A stretch of 64,000 bases of DNA from Bryobacterales bacterium (GCA_016713735.1 JADJOP010000043.1:359849-423848), one strand, 5' to 3'; shown: positions 53,281 to 63,555, numbered from the stretch's first letter. Translations and numbers: made by a program. Notes: generated by a model from the sequence alone, not told the origin.

Positions 53281-54443
53281 TAGGACCAGACCTGATCGAA
53301 GGCGATTTTGAACTTGTCCATCTCTTCCTGCTTGCCGACGCTGATACGGACCTTGGTGGGCCAGATGGGCCAAACGCGGCCGATCATGACGCCGTGTTCG
53401 AGCATCGCTTTGGCGATGTCGCCGCCGGGGCGTTTGGCTTCGATCATGAAAAAATTGGTCTCGCTCTTGATGAACTCGACGCCCTTCTTTTCCAGGAACT
53501 CGAAGGTGTTCTCGCGGACCCGCTTGTTGATGGCGCGGCGTTCGGCGGCGACATGCCTCGCCTTCACGCTGGCCGTGGCGCAGGCCAAGCCGGTGATGGG
53601 CATGAAGCCGGAGGAGGCGAACTGGCCCATCTTGGCGAGCAGGTCGGGGCGGGCCAGAGCGAACCCGGCGCGCAGGCCGGCCATGCCGTAGGCCTTGGAG
53701 AAGGTGCGCAGCACGACTACATCCTTGCCCGCGGCGACCAGATCGTTGCAGGGCTGGGCGCTATCGGAAAAGTGGATGTAGGCTTCATCGACCACCACCA
53801 CGGCGTCAGGCTTTTTGTGGGCGAGGAGGAAGTCGATGTCCTTGCGCGCGGTCACCGTGCCGGTGGGGTTGTTGGGGTTGCAGACGTAGTAGGCGCCGGC
53901 GTTGGGGTCGGCTTTCACCATCGCCTCGACGTCGTGCGAATAGTCGGCCCGCAGGGGCACGCGGACCACCTTGCCGCCGATGTAGGAAGGCACGCGGCCG
54001 CCGTAGCCGGGGTCGGCCATGGTCCAACTGCGCGTGGGCGAGGTGAAGGCGCAGGTGGTGCGGTGGAGCGGATCGGAGGAGCCGGCGGTGGGCATGACGT
54101 GGTCGGCCTTGACGCCTTCGGCTTCGGCCACCGCTTCGGCGAAGGCTGAGGTTTCGCCGAACGGCTGGTATCGGCCGCCGAAAGGAGCGACTTTGTAGAG
54201 CGCCTCCAGACCTTCCTTGCAGGGGCCCAACGGGTTCTCATTGGAGCTGATGCGCACGGTGCCTGGCGGCAGGGTTCCGCGCGTGGAGCGGCGGAGGCGC
54301 GTTTCGGCCTCCTGGGCCATGGCGTATTCGTTGTAGAACGGCAGGGCGGCGCCTCCGGCGAGCACGGCGGCGATGCGGTGCACCTGGCGGCGCGAGAAGC
54401 CTTTTTCGAGCAGGTGTTCCACCTGTTTGGCGGCGATGGGCAT
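53280..54443 (-). CDS. Histidinol-phosphate-aminotransferase-like PLP enzyme with Tat-type leader
   Basis: A 387-aa class I/II aminotransferase of the HisC/Cob type. Markers are ISSNENPLGPC near residue 66, TAGSSDPLHRTTC (PLP phosphate pocket), CNPNNPTGTVT, VVVDEAYIHF and TFSKAYGMAGLRAG with the PLP Lys250. The N-terminus is unusual: residues 16-36 read FSRRQVHRIAAVLAGGAAL, a twin-arginine-like signal, followed by a linker to residue 55. The start ATG 54443 follows GGAAGGA by 11 nt. A periplasmic transaminase is therefore possible, as predicted for other actinobacterial and acidobacterial HisC-like proteins. Histidine synthesis is unlikely, since no his genes are near. Confidence 0.8.
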   Translation of the reverse strand: MPIAAKQVEHLLEKGFSRRQVHRIAAVLAGGAALPFYNEYAMAQEAETRLRRSTRGTLPPGTVRISSNENPLGPCKEGLEALYKVAPFGGRYQPFGETSAFAEAVAEAEGVKADHVMPTAGSSDPLHRTTCAFTSPTRSWTMADPGYGGRVPSYIGGKVVRVPLRADYSHDVEAMVKADPNAGAYYVCNPNNPTGTVTARKDIDFLLAHKKPDAVVVVDEAYIHFSDSAQPCNDLVAAGKDVVVLRTFSKAYGMAGLRAGFALARPDLLAKMGQFASSGFMPITGLACATASVKARHVAAERRAINKRVRENTFEFLEKKGVEFIKSETNFFMIEAKRPGGDIAKAMLEHGVMIGRVWPIWPTKVRISVGKQEEMDKFKIAFDQVWS

Positions 54444-54739
54444 GGTGATGACGATCCTTCCCGGCACAGCATGAGCGGCCGGCGTTGCGGAGTGAAAGCC
54501 AGATGGGGGACGGTATCCGGCAACACGGATGCCGAGGGAACACCACAAGACGTTTGGGGAGTTGCTCAGTGCGAAGAGCAAATGAAGGTGCACCGGCCAC
54601 AGGGCAGGTGGAATAGGTTGAGACTAACCGAACTGGGCGCGGGAGGTCAAGGGAAAACTGCGCCCGCCGGTGACTCCATGCAAGGCTGGGGTTCGATATA
54701 CTACCCGGCACTGGAAATCCAGTCTGCAGCGAGGTGCCT

Positions 54740-56248
54740 ATGTCTTCTTCCTTATCACGCCGCCATCTGCTCGGAATGCTCGGCGCCGGTGCAGCCGCAC
54801 AGGCCGCGCCCCCGGCAACCCCGGAGCGTCCGAACATTCTTTTCATCTACACCGACGATCATTCCTACCGCACGTTGAGCTGTTACAAAGAGGCCTACCC
54901 GTGGGTGAAGACGCCGAACATCGACCGTCTGGCCTCGCAAGGGGTGCGCTTTCTGGCCGCTTACAACGGCGCCTGGTGCATGCCGTCGCGGGCGACGCTG
55001 CTCACCGGGCATTTCCAGCATGGCGTGGAGTCGATGTCGATGACGGGCAGCTATCCGGGCAGTTCGTACGATCCGGCGAAGTGCCCCTTCTGGCCCAAGG
55101 AGATGCGCAAGCACGGCTACACGACGGCGCAGATCGGCAAGTGGCACACCGGCACCGACACCGGCTTCGGCCGCGATTGGGATTTCCAACTGGTGTGGAA
55201 CCGGCCCAAGTATCCCGAGACGAGCACGCATTATTACTACGACCAGCCCATCACCTACCAGGGCGGCAAGACGGAGATGCTCAAGCGCTATTCGACGGAC
55301 CAGTACACCGACTGGGCCACCGATTTCATTCGCGGCGAGGGGCGCGACAAGGATAAGCCGTGGTATCTGTGGCTCTGCTACGGCGCGGTGCACGGCCCCT
55401 ACACGCCTGCTGAGCGGCATCTGAAAGAGCTGGCCGGGATTGATCTCGACACGCCGAAGGACATCTTCGCGCCGCGTCCGGGTAAGCCCGAGTGGGCGCA
55501 GAAGATCAATCAGTGGAACAAGGACTCGAACGGCAAGCCGGTGGCCGGCGGCAAGTCGTTCATCGAGTGGGTGCGCCAGTATCATCAGGGCGTCTATGCG
55601 CTCGATGAGGCCGTGGGGCGGCTGATGCAGACGCTTGAGGAGACCGGGCAGCGCCAGAACACCTTCGTCGTGTTCACCTCTGACCAGGGACTGGCATTTG
55701 GCCAGCACGGGTTCCGTGGCACGAAGATCGCCGCCTATGACGCCAACACCCGCTCGCCGCTCATCTTCTCGATGCCGGGCAAGATTCCGCAGAACCGGGT
55801 GTGCGATGTGCCCGTCACCGGCGCTGACCTGGTGCCGACGATGCTGCGCTTTGCCGGGATGAAGCATCCCTGGGAGATGCATGGGCGCGACCTGACGCCG
55901 CTCATTATGGACCAGAAGGCGAAGTGGGATCACCCGGCGCTGATGGTGGCCACCGGGCAGACCTATGGCTCGGACACGAACAAAATTCCCACGGGCGATG
56001 CCGTGCTGCATGGCGGTGTGCCGTGGTATGTCATGATCCGCGACAAGCGCTACAAGTATGTGCGCCCGCTCACGACCGATCTGGAAGAGCTCTACGATCT
56101 GCAGGCCGATCCGGACGAGTTGGACAACCTCGCCATTAAGCCCGAGCACAAGGCCCGGCTGCGGAAGATGCGCGAGCAGGCCATCGCCGAGCTGCGGCGC
56201 ACCAAGTGCGGCTTTGTGGACAACATGCCGCCGGTGAAGGAAGTCTGA
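54740..56248 (+). CDS. Tat-exported arylsulfatase-type sulfatase
   Basis: A 502-aa sulfatase with leader SLSRRHLLGMLGAGAAAQA (twin Arg). The first metal site is ILFIYTDDHS. The formylglycine motif is CMPSRATLLTGH with Cys80 as the modified residue; the enzyme needs a formylglycine-generating enzyme or anSME, not in this window. The second metal site is VVFTSDQGLAFGQHG. The ATG at 54740 is preferred over the GTG at 54734. It would remove sulfate esters from glycans or other compounds. It starts a plus-strand operon with the cytochrome and PQQ genes (5-nt gap). Confidence 0.92.
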   Translation: MSSSLSRRHLLGMLGAGAAAQAAPPATPERPNILFIYTDDHSYRTLSCYKEAYPWVKTPNIDRLASQGVRFLAAYNGAWCMPSRATLLTGHFQHGVESMSMTGSYPGSSYDPAKCPFWPKEMRKHGYTTAQIGKWHTGTDTGFGRDWDFQLVWNRPKYPETSTHYYYDQPITYQGGKTEMLKRYSTDQYTDWATDFIRGEGRDKDKPWYLWLCYGAVHGPYTPAERHLKELAGIDLDTPKDIFAPRPGKPEWAQKINQWNKDSNGKPVAGGKSFIEWVRQYHQGVYALDEAVGRLMQTLEETGQRQNTFVVFTSDQGLAFGQHGFRGTKIAAYDANTRSPLIFSMPGKIPQNRVCDVPVTGADLVPTMLRFAGMKHPWEMHGRDLTPLIMDQKAKWDHPALMVATGQTYGSDTNKIPTGDAVLHGGVPWYVMIRDKRYKYVRPLTTDLEELYDLQADPDELDNLAIKPEHKARLRKMREQAIAELRRTKCGFVDNMPPVKEV

Positions 56249-56253
56249 TCCGT

Positions 56254-57021
56254 ATGCGCTTGTGGCTGCTGCTTGCGGTCGCCTCCGCTGTTTTCGGACA
56301 AAATAATCTGATTCCGCGCGGCCTGATTCCGCGCGACGCCGCCGCCGTTGAGGCCGGCCGGCGCATCTATATGGGCTCCTGTTCGGGCTGTCATGGCGCG
56401 ACCGGGGAAGGCAGCCAGGGGCCGAGCCTGCTCTCGGGCCGCGCCGCCAGGCTGGCTGACCGCGCCCTGCTCAACGCCATCGCCAATGGACTGCCCGGCA
56501 CCAGCATGCCCGACTTCCCCATGGGAGAGGAGAAAGTGGCGCAGGTGGCCGCGTTCGTGCGCTCGTTGACCGCGCCGGCGATCCGGACCCAGACGCCCGG
56601 CGACCCGGAACGCGGACGGCAGCTCTTTTTCGGCGCGGCCGGCTGCGCGGGGTGCCACATGATTCTCGGCGCGGGAGGCCATCCGGGGCCCGACCTTTCC
56701 AACATCGGCGCCGACCGCACGGTGCCGCAATTGCGCGAAGCGGTGACGCGGCCATCGGCCCGCATCGCCGAGGGTTACCGCGCCGTGAAGGCCGTGCTGC
56801 GCGACGGACGCACTGTGGAAGGCGTGGCCCGGAACCACAACAATTACTCGCTCCAGGTGCTCGATCAGGCGGGAAAACTGCACCTGCTGCAAGCCTCGGC
56901 GCTCACGGCGATGGAGTGGCGCGACTCCTCCCTCATGCCGCCCGCCGCCGCCGGGGACGCCGTCCACCTGATCGCCTTCCTGGCGCGTCAATCGAGCCGA
57001 CCTACCGTAGGTGCGCCATGA
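56254..57021 (+). CDS. Dihaem c-type cytochrome
   Basis: A 255-aa periplasmic cytochrome with a signal peptide (MRLWLLLAVASAVFGQ). Two haem motifs are present: C43-S-G-C-H47 and C131-A-G-C-H135. Met ligands are probably in GTSMPDFPMG for the first domain. The region after residue 170 (VLRDGRTVEGVARNHNNYSL) resembles the C-terminal extension of membrane-associated cytochromes paired with PQQ dehydrogenases. The stop overlaps the next start (ATGA at 57018), so it is very likely the electron acceptor for that enzyme. Confidence 0.88.
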   Translation: MRLWLLLAVASAVFGQNNLIPRGLIPRDAAAVEAGRRIYMGSCSGCHGATGEGSQGPSLLSGRAARLADRALLNAIANGLPGTSMPDFPMGEEKVAQVAAFVRSLTAPAIRTQTPGDPERGRQLFFGAAGCAGCHMILGAGGHPGPDLSNIGADRTVPQLREAVTRPSARIAEGYRAVKAVLRDGRTVEGVARNHNNYSLQVLDQAGKLHLLQASALTAMEWRDSSLMPPAAAGDAVHLIAFLARQSSRPTVGAP

Positions 57022-58586
57022 AACCACTGCTTGCCTGTCTGATCCCTCTGGCCGCATGGTCGCAAGTGACGCCCGAGGCGATTCGCCGCTCGCCCAACCA
57101 GGAGTGGCTCACCTATCATGGCGATTACTCGGCCCAGCGCCATTCCTCGCTCAGCCAGATCACGCCCGCCAACGCCAAGTCGCTGGTGGCGCAATGGGTG
57201 TTTCATATCGAAGGTGCGAAGAAGCTCGAGGCCACGCCGATTGTGCACGACGGGCTGATGTACATCTCCAACACCAACGAAATGTATGCGCTCGATGCCC
57301 GCAGCGGACGCCAGGTGTGGCGCTATCGTGCCTCCGGCGCGAAGGGCACGCGCGTCAATCGCGGCTCGGCCATCCTCGGCAACCGCGTCTATTTCGCCAC
57401 CGCCGATTGCCACCTCATCGCGCTCGACCGCTCCACGGGCAACCTGATCTTCGATGTCGAGTATGCGTCCTTTGCCGGCGGCTACACGACATCGATTGCG
57501 CCGCTGGCCATTCGCAATGGCATCCTGGTGGGCGTCGCCGGGGGCGGCTCGGGTCAGCGCGGCTTTGTCGCCTCGCTTCATCCGGAAACGGGCAAAGAGA
57601 ACTGGCGCTTCTGGACCGTGCCGGCCAAGGGCGAACCGGGCTCGGATACCTGGGGCGGCTTCCCGGCCGAGATGGGCGGCGCGCCGACCTGGACTACCGG
57701 ATCCTTTGATCCTGAATTGAATCTCATCTACTGGCCCACCGGCAATCCGTGGCCCGATTTCTATGGCGGTCGCAGGCCGGGCGACAACCTGTACTCGGAC
57801 TGCGTCGTTGCGCTCGACGCCGATACGGGGAAATTGAAATGGCATTTCCAGTTCACGCCGCACGACGTGTGGGACTGGGACGCCAACGAGAACCCGTGCT
57901 GCTGGACGCTGCCTTTTCGCGGCAAGCCGCGCAAGCTGCTGGTGCAGGCCAACCGCAACGGTTTTTATTACATCCTGGATCGCGTTACAGGTGAGTTCCT
58001 CCACGCCAAGCCGTTTGTGAAGAAGCTGGACTGGACGAACGGACTCGATGACCGGGGCCGCCCGAAGGTGAATCCGGACAAGATCCCAACGCCGGCGGGG
58101 ACGAAGGTGTGCCCGTCGGTGCGCGGCGCCTCCAACTGGATGTCGCCCGCCTACAACCCAACCACGGGTCTCTTCTATGTGGTCACGCTGGAGCAGTGCG
58201 ACATCATCGTCGCCTCGGCCAAGGAACCCGCGCCGTCGACGGGCTTTCGCGGCACGGGCAACGAGGGGATTCCAACCGAACCGGGCAAGTTCTACATGCG
58301 GGCGCTCGATGTGCTGACGGGAGACATCCGCTGGGAATACCCGATGCCGGGTCCGGGCGTGATGTGGGCGGGCGCTGTCTCCACCGCGGGCGGAGTGATT
58401 TTCTCCGGCGATGACGACGGCAATCTCGTTGCGCTGGATGCGAAGACAGGGCGCGACCTCTGGCATTTTTCCACGGGCCATAGCCTGTTTGCTTCGCCGG
58501 CCACGTATATGATCGACGGCAAGCAATACGTGACGATTGCCGCCGAGAGCGACATCTTCACGTTTGCGCTGTTTGATCCGCGTTAG
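57018..58586 (+). CDS. PQQ-dependent alcohol dehydrogenase-like enzyme
   Basis: A 522-aa secreted quinoprotein: signal peptide (ending AAWSQ), then an eight-bladed propeller. It has HSSLSQITPANAKSLVAQWV (blade 1), repeated tryptophan-docking motifs (ALDARSGRQVWRYRA, ALDADTGKLKWHFQFT, ALDAKTGRDLWHFST), and DVWDWDANENP with the catalytic Asp region. No haem domain is fused; the dihaem cytochrome is encoded immediately upstream. It would oxidise an alcohol or sugar in the periplasm. The exact substrate is unknown; the neighbouring sulfatase hints at a released alcohol. Confidence 0.9.
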   Translation: MKPLLACLIPLAAWSQVTPEAIRRSPNQEWLTYHGDYSAQRHSSLSQITPANAKSLVAQWVFHIEGAKKLEATPIVHDGLMYISNTNEMYALDARSGRQVWRYRASGAKGTRVNRGSAILGNRVYFATADCHLIALDRSTGNLIFDVEYASFAGGYTTSIAPLAIRNGILVGVAGGGSGQRGFVASLHPETGKENWRFWTVPAKGEPGSDTWGGFPAEMGGAPTWTTGSFDPELNLIYWPTGNPWPDFYGGRRPGDNLYSDCVVALDADTGKLKWHFQFTPHDVWDWDANENPCCWTLPFRGKPRKLLVQANRNGFYYILDRVTGEFLHAKPFVKKLDWTNGLDDRGRPKVNPDKIPTPAGTKVCPSVRGASNWMSPAYNPTTGLFYVVTLEQCDIIVASAKEPAPSTGFRGTGNEGIPTEPGKFYMRALDVLTGDIRWEYPMPGPGVMWAGAVSTAGGVIFSGDDDGNLVALDAKTGRDLWHFSTGHSLFASPATYMIDGKQYVTIAAESDIFTFALFDPR

Positions 58587-58649
58587 GGCGCCGGGGCGCG
58601 CGGCGAAGGGCAGCCGGGCCGGATGAGGACTCTGTTACACTGAGCCGCC

Positions 58650-58697
58650 ATGGATACCGCCATGGATACCGCCCTGGATACCGCCATGGACACGCTC
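58650..58697 (+). repeat. Four 12-bp repeats at the amidohydrolase start
   Basis: ATGGATACCGCC-type units start at 58650, 58662, 58674 and 58686; the third begins CTG and the fourth ends CACG. They encode MDTA, MDTA, LDTA and MDTL, so three of the four units offer an in-frame ATG. The last one leads directly into the RR-type leader. Confidence 0.8.
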
Positions 58698-59611
58698 TCG
58701 CGCCGGGAACTGCTGCTGAGCGCCGCCGCCGTGGCCACGCCCGTGTTCGCGGCCACGCCGCCGGTGATCGACACGCACATGCATGTGTGGTCGCTGGATT
58801 CGGCGCGCTATCCGTTCAGCCCGCCCGAACCCGGCTACCGCAAACCGCGGGAAGACGGCAGCGTCGAACTCTATCTCGACGAGATGAAGCAGCATGGCGT
58901 GGACCGCGCCGTGCTCGTGCAGGAACGCTCGAGCGGCTGGAACAACCGCTACATTGCAGACTGCGTGAAGCGGTTTCCGAAGCGGTTCGTGGGGCACGGG
59001 TTGATCGATCCGCATGACCCGAACAACGCCGCCGTGCTCGAGCGCGAGGTGCGGCGCAACGGGCTCTCCGGCATGCGGCTGAGTCCGATCTATCATCCGC
59101 CGGACCGCTTTCCGAGTGACCAGTGGCTGAACGCGCCAGCCAACTATGCGCTCTGGCAGAAGGCCGAAGAGTTGGGCGCGGTGTTCAACGTGTTGATCGG
59201 CAAGATGCTGCAGTTGGAAGATATGGTGCGGCGGTATCCGGGTGAAGGGTGGTGGATCATCTGGGGCGTCCGGATATTCTGCCGCGCGCGCCGTGGGTGG
59301 AGAATGACCACCTGCTGAAGCCCTGGCGAAGTATCCGAATGTCTGGGTGAAGTTCACGGAGTTGTACTCGGCTCTCGGAAAACCAGGCAGCACCCTTTAC
59401 TCGATGTGCATCCCTTTGGGCGGATGGTGCGCCACGAGGCGTTCGGTCCGCTGCGGCTGCTGTTTGGCACGGGTATGGTGGGCAATACGCGGCGCATTCC
59501 GCTGGCCGATGAACTGCGGCTGGTTCGTGAGGACATCCCTATTTCACCGATGCCGATAAACCGTGGATTCTGGGCGGCAACGCCGCGCAGGTGTGGCGGT
59601 GGAAGGCGTAA
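58650..59611 (+). pseudogene. Amidohydrolase 2 family gene, several frameshifts
   Basis: The first 200 codons are intact: leader TLSRRELLLSAAAVATPVFA, then VIDTHMHVWSLDSARYPF with the H-x-H metal motif. The frame breaks near 59240-59250, but the next frame continues VVDHLGRPDILPRAPWVEND. Further frame changes give KYPNVWVKFTELYSALGKPG, then FGPLRLLFGTGMVG and a normal ending ILGGNAAQVWRWKA with TAA at 59609-59611. Family order is preserved throughout, with no missing block. The protein would be an exported amidohydrolase or lactonase of about 320 aa if the indels are errors. Confidence 0.75.
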
Positions 59612-59627
59612 CGGGGCAGGGAAGCTG

Positions 59628-61550
59628 CTAACGCTTGACTACGGTCAGTTCGACCGATGACGGATACTCGCGCGAATGGTGCACGCGGTTATGGGCCACT
59701 ACGCCTTCGGACTCATCGTAGTTATTGCCGCCGGTATTGAGGTTCCGGTCAAAGCGCGGGAAGTTACTGCTTGAGATCTCCACCCTGATGCGGTGTCCGG
59801 CCTCGAACAGATTGCTTGTGTTGAGGGGACTTAGGGCCACTTTGTAAATCCGGCCCTTTCCCATAAATACCGTCTTATCGTAGCCCTCGCGATAGCGCAC
59901 GCGCTGGATGGTCTCGTCCAGGTTGTAGGCGCGGCCGTCGGGATACACATCCACCAGCTTCGCGGTGAAATCGGTGTCCTTCACGTCGGAGGAGACGTAG
60001 AGCGTCACCGTCACCGGACCGCTCACCTCCACGGGTTCCCGCAGCGGTTCGGTGGAGTAGACCAGAACGTCCGCCCTGGCTCCATGCGCCTTTGGTCAAA
60101 CGCTCCGACGGTGACCCGCGTTCCCTAGCAGCAGACATTGCCGCCATGGAAAGGACGGGGTTGTTCGGGTCATAAGTGAAGGCATCGGGAGCGTCGCGCG
60201 TGGGTGGCGCAGGGGAGAGCGCTCCATCGCCGAAGAGGCTGTTGGCCTTCCCGCCGCTGGCCAGATACAACTTCATCATGTTTTCGCCCCGCCGACAGAG
60301 TGTCCGACGACTGCCATTTATTCATGCCCATCGTGTAGTACTGGACCTTCGGCAATTTCTCCAGGATTTCTGTTTTCTGCCCGCGAAGGTAAAAGTCGAA
60401 CCAGGCGTAAGTCAGGTCGTTGTAATTGAGCCGCGCATCTCCGACGTTGCGTTCCCCGATGATCGTCTCTTCTTCCGTGCGCGTATAGGCACAGTGAGTG
60501 ACGGGCGCAATCACCATGTACTGCTGGTCGGCGATTTCGGGCCGCGCGGTTTTTCGCACATGGTTATAGGCCGCCAGGTTCGGACCGATGGAGAGGTCGT
60601 ACCACGACATGAACTTTAAGCCACGGCTGTTGATGGGCTTGTCGTCGTGCCAGTACGCCGCGGTACCAGGCCGGATCGTTTGGGGTGCGCTGGTTCATTT
60701 CGTCCGCCGGTGTCCACATCCATCGCGTCGGCGTAGATGCCGCGCGGTCCGTTCACGGCTTTCAGGATGCCCTGCACAGGCAGGTGGCGCAGCGCCTTCG
60801 ACCAATCAACCGGCGGCATTTTGGGGCGCCAGGTCGAACAGGCGCGAGGCGTTGAAGCAGGTCATCGTGCTCCGCGTCTGGAAAGAACATCGAGCGCACC
60901 TGGTTCTGCTCGCCATAGATCCACGCGGCGAAGGCGCATTTGGAAGAGCGCCGCCGCGATACCAGTTGCCTTGTTCATGGTGGGGCCGGCACGACCCGCC
61001 GGCGCCGAATCCCTACCGGGATCATGGTGGTGAACGCCGCATGCCGCGCGCCGCCCCGGCCAGTTGCCACTCGGCTGTGGAGGGAGCATCCGATGGCGCC
61101 TACCTTTCCGTTTGACCAGCTCTGTTTGGCGATCCACGAGAACGCGTCCATCGCCATCGGAGTCAACGGCATGCCCAGAATGTCATGGTGCCTTCCGAGA
61201 AATAGTGCCCGCGTTCATTCATGACGATGTAAGCGAAGCCCTTCTTCAAAACTTCGATCGGCTTCGACATGTCCGCCGGGAGCACGCGCAGCTTCGCGTC
61301 GGTTGAAGTTGTAGGGCGTGCGGACGAAGATCGTGCCGTAGCGCTACTGGTGTCCATGGGGCGGTACATCGGCCATGCGCTTGCCGTCGCGCATGAGGAC
61401 CATCACCTTGCGCTCGACGATGGCGATGGATTGCAACTCCTTCTCCATCGCATTGCGGCAGCGATGAGGTCGCCATGTTGGATTATGCGGCAAGCGGCGG
61501 AAAGCGATGAGGAGGAGGAACGACGCGCATAAGGCTATGCTACAACGCAC
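59628..61550 (-). pseudogene. CocE/NonD-type secreted hydrolase, many frameshifts
   Basis: Ordered fragments of one X-Pro dipeptidyl-peptidase-like (CocE) hydrolase. They begin with a signal-like SIALCASFLLLIAFRRLP at about 61540 and VERKVMVLMRDGKRMAD. Next come KKGFAYIVMNERGHYFSEG and the nucleophile region SNGKVGAIGCSL (about 61100). The cap/alpha domain has YMVIAPVTHCAY and LTYAWFDFYLRGQKTEILEK, and the C-terminal jelly roll (59628-60032) has VSGPVTVTLYVSSDVKDTDF and VEISSSNFPRFDRNLNTGG. Total size is about 620-640 codons, normal for the family. Frame changes occur every 100-300 nt, so it is either dead or badly sequenced. It would hydrolyse esters or amides. Confidence 0.75.
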
Positions 61551-61610
61551 TCGCCGGGTGCAGGCCTTGTTTGCCGGCGAACCCGGCGTGTTCTCAAACG
61601 AGTGGACGGC

Positions 61611-62526
61611 CTACTCCGAGCAAAGCGCAACCAGATCGCTGAGCCTTGCACTCGCCCACGCACGTCACCGTGTCCGCGCCGCCCCAATAGATCTTCACGC
61701 TTCCATCGGGCTCCGCCACGGCACCACAGGTGAAAACGACATTGTGCACATAACCGGTCACCTCCACGGAGCTTCCGGTTGCAGGAGTCCACGAGTCGCC
61801 AACGCCGAGGATGCGCGCCGGGTTTCGCAGGTCGTGCAACGCAACGCCGAGGCGATGAACATCATCGTCTCGAACACGCCGTGATAGATGCTCAGCCAGC
61901 CCTGTTCGGTCCGGATCGGCGGAGCGCCCGGCCTGATCTTCATCGTCCCAGTGGTACGGCACGGGACGCATCACCAGTTGCGACTCCCCAGAAGCGCAGG
62001 TCTGGCGAATACGAGATCCAGATCGACCACGGCGCAATCTCCGAGTGCGGACCGTCGAGCCGCGCATATAGCCCTCAAACTTCCCGGAAAGATCACCACG
62101 TTGCGGTAGTCGGCTTGTGATGAGCGACACGCAACTCCACGCTCAGAAAGTCGTGCGTTCGGGCCAGCGCCACACCCGCACGCCATTCCGCGAGTAAGCG
62201 CTGTAGGTGATCAGATACTCGTCATCGATCCGCGTCCCGCGCAGGTCTTCCACGCCGAACTCCTCGTACAGGCCGCGAACGATTAAATCGCGAGCCGGAG
62301 CGAAAGAACGCCGGATCCACAGTGAACTCAGAAACCGTTTCTGCTTCGCGCCAAACCGATGATCGACCGCCCCGTCCGCAGATGCGAAGGCGGAACAGCA
62401 CTGATGTACTGCTGGCCGTGCTTCACCACGGTAGCGTTATGAGACCGTTCCACGGGGTAGGGCACCAACGCTTTGGGTCAGGAATCGGATTCGCCCGCAG
62501 CACCGCCTCACTACATCGTGATTCAT
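61611..62526 (-). pseudogene. GH130-type glycoside phosphorylase, many frameshifts
   Basis: Fragments, in family order, of a GH130 beta-mannoside phosphorylase-like enzyme. The start is ATG 62526 (AAGGGG upstream), with NATVVKHGQQYISAVPPS-type sequence, then LYEEFGVEDLRGTRIDDEY. Next comes the strongly conserved core KIRPGAPPIRTEQGWLSIYH with GVFETM (near 61860-61940). It ends VALHDLRNPARILGVGDSW, VTGYVHNVVFTCGAVAEPDG, SVKIYWGGADTV and SDLVALCSE, with TAG at 61613-61611. Total length of about 305 codons is normal. It follows the glycosyltransferase with ATGA overlap, suggesting one pathway for a mannoside. Confidence 0.75.
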
Positions 62527-63555
62527 AGTCCCCTTTGCTGCTCGCGCGCAAGATCGTTTCGTACACGGCGCCGCTATCCGCAGCATCGTCTCGATGGAAA
62601 GAGCCGCTCCACCCGCTGCCCACAGCATGCCTGCCCCACGCGATCTCCGCACCCTCTCTCCAGCGCCACCACCGCCTCATTCGTATCTCGAACGAGAAAG
62701 CCTGTCCGCCATCCGCGATCACCTCCCGGCAGGAGCCGAGATCCATAGCGATCCCTGGCACACCATTGCGTTAATATATTGCTGGACAGACAACCCCTCC
62801 CGGGATCGTATTCAGATGCAGCAACGCCCGCGCCATCGCAAACAGACGGTTTCTTGCCCGCCACATCAAAGCGCCGATGTGGCGGATCGTCTCCGAGAGA
62901 TGCGGCTCCACCTGTTCCCGAAAGTAGTCCCTGTCCTGAACGATTCCGCAATCAGCAGGGGCATGCCGACCGCCGCGCCACTTCGATCGCCAGATGCACG
63001 CCCTTGTCCGGGTGAATACGGCCAAGAAACACCAGATGATCGCCCGCGCCCTCCGCAGTGGATACAGGCTCAGGTCGATTCCGTTGTAGACCGTGGCCAG
63101 GTAGTTCAGCCCGCTGGCGCGGTCGAAATCGCTGATCGACACAAAGTAGCACGTGGCGGTATTTCTCATATGCAGCAGGATCCGCTGGCGACGAACCGTA
63201 GATCGTCGTAAGCACGGGCGTCTTCACCAGCCGCGTGCTAAGGCCATGAAGTCGCCGTGGCTGTGGATCAGGTCAAACTCATCCGCATGCTCAAACGCCT
63301 CGGCGCCGTGGCGCAGGCACTCGGCGACCTTCGCATCGGCGCCTGGATCCTCTTCGCCACCCCCGTTCCGACCGTACGGCATGGAGCTTCGCCCGCGTGA
63401 TCGAGTCCCTGGTGGCCGAACAGCGTCCCGTCCAACCCCACGCCGCCAGGACCTCCGAAGTGATGTTGCCGGCCACCGTCTCCCAGGCGCCATACTGGCG
63501 CGGCGGCGTGCGCCAGAGCCACCGGCGAGAGGATTGCCACGCGCTTACCCGGCAT
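62523..63555 (-). pseudogene. Family-4 glycosyltransferase, many frameshifts
   Basis: Ordered pieces of a GT4 (GT-B fold) glycosyltransferase. MPGKRVAILSPVA starts at ATG 63555. Next come EFDLIHSHGDFMAL, KTPVLTTIYGSSPAD, YFVSISDFDRASGLNY and VYNGIDLSLYPL, then the second Rossmann domain DHLVFLGRIHPDKGVHLAIE, a FREQVEPHLSETIRHIGA helix and IAMDLGSCREVIADG (nucleotide-sugar site). It ends REQQRGL with TGA at 62525-62523. About 345 codons are present, normal for the family. Indels every 50-150 nt shift the frame without gaps in the family pattern. Confidence 0.75.

Noticed and set aside
52630..53373. 247-aa minus-strand frame as a novel protein
   Set aside because: Its recognisable parts are out-of-frame pieces of a TonB-receptor tail, so it is better called a relic.
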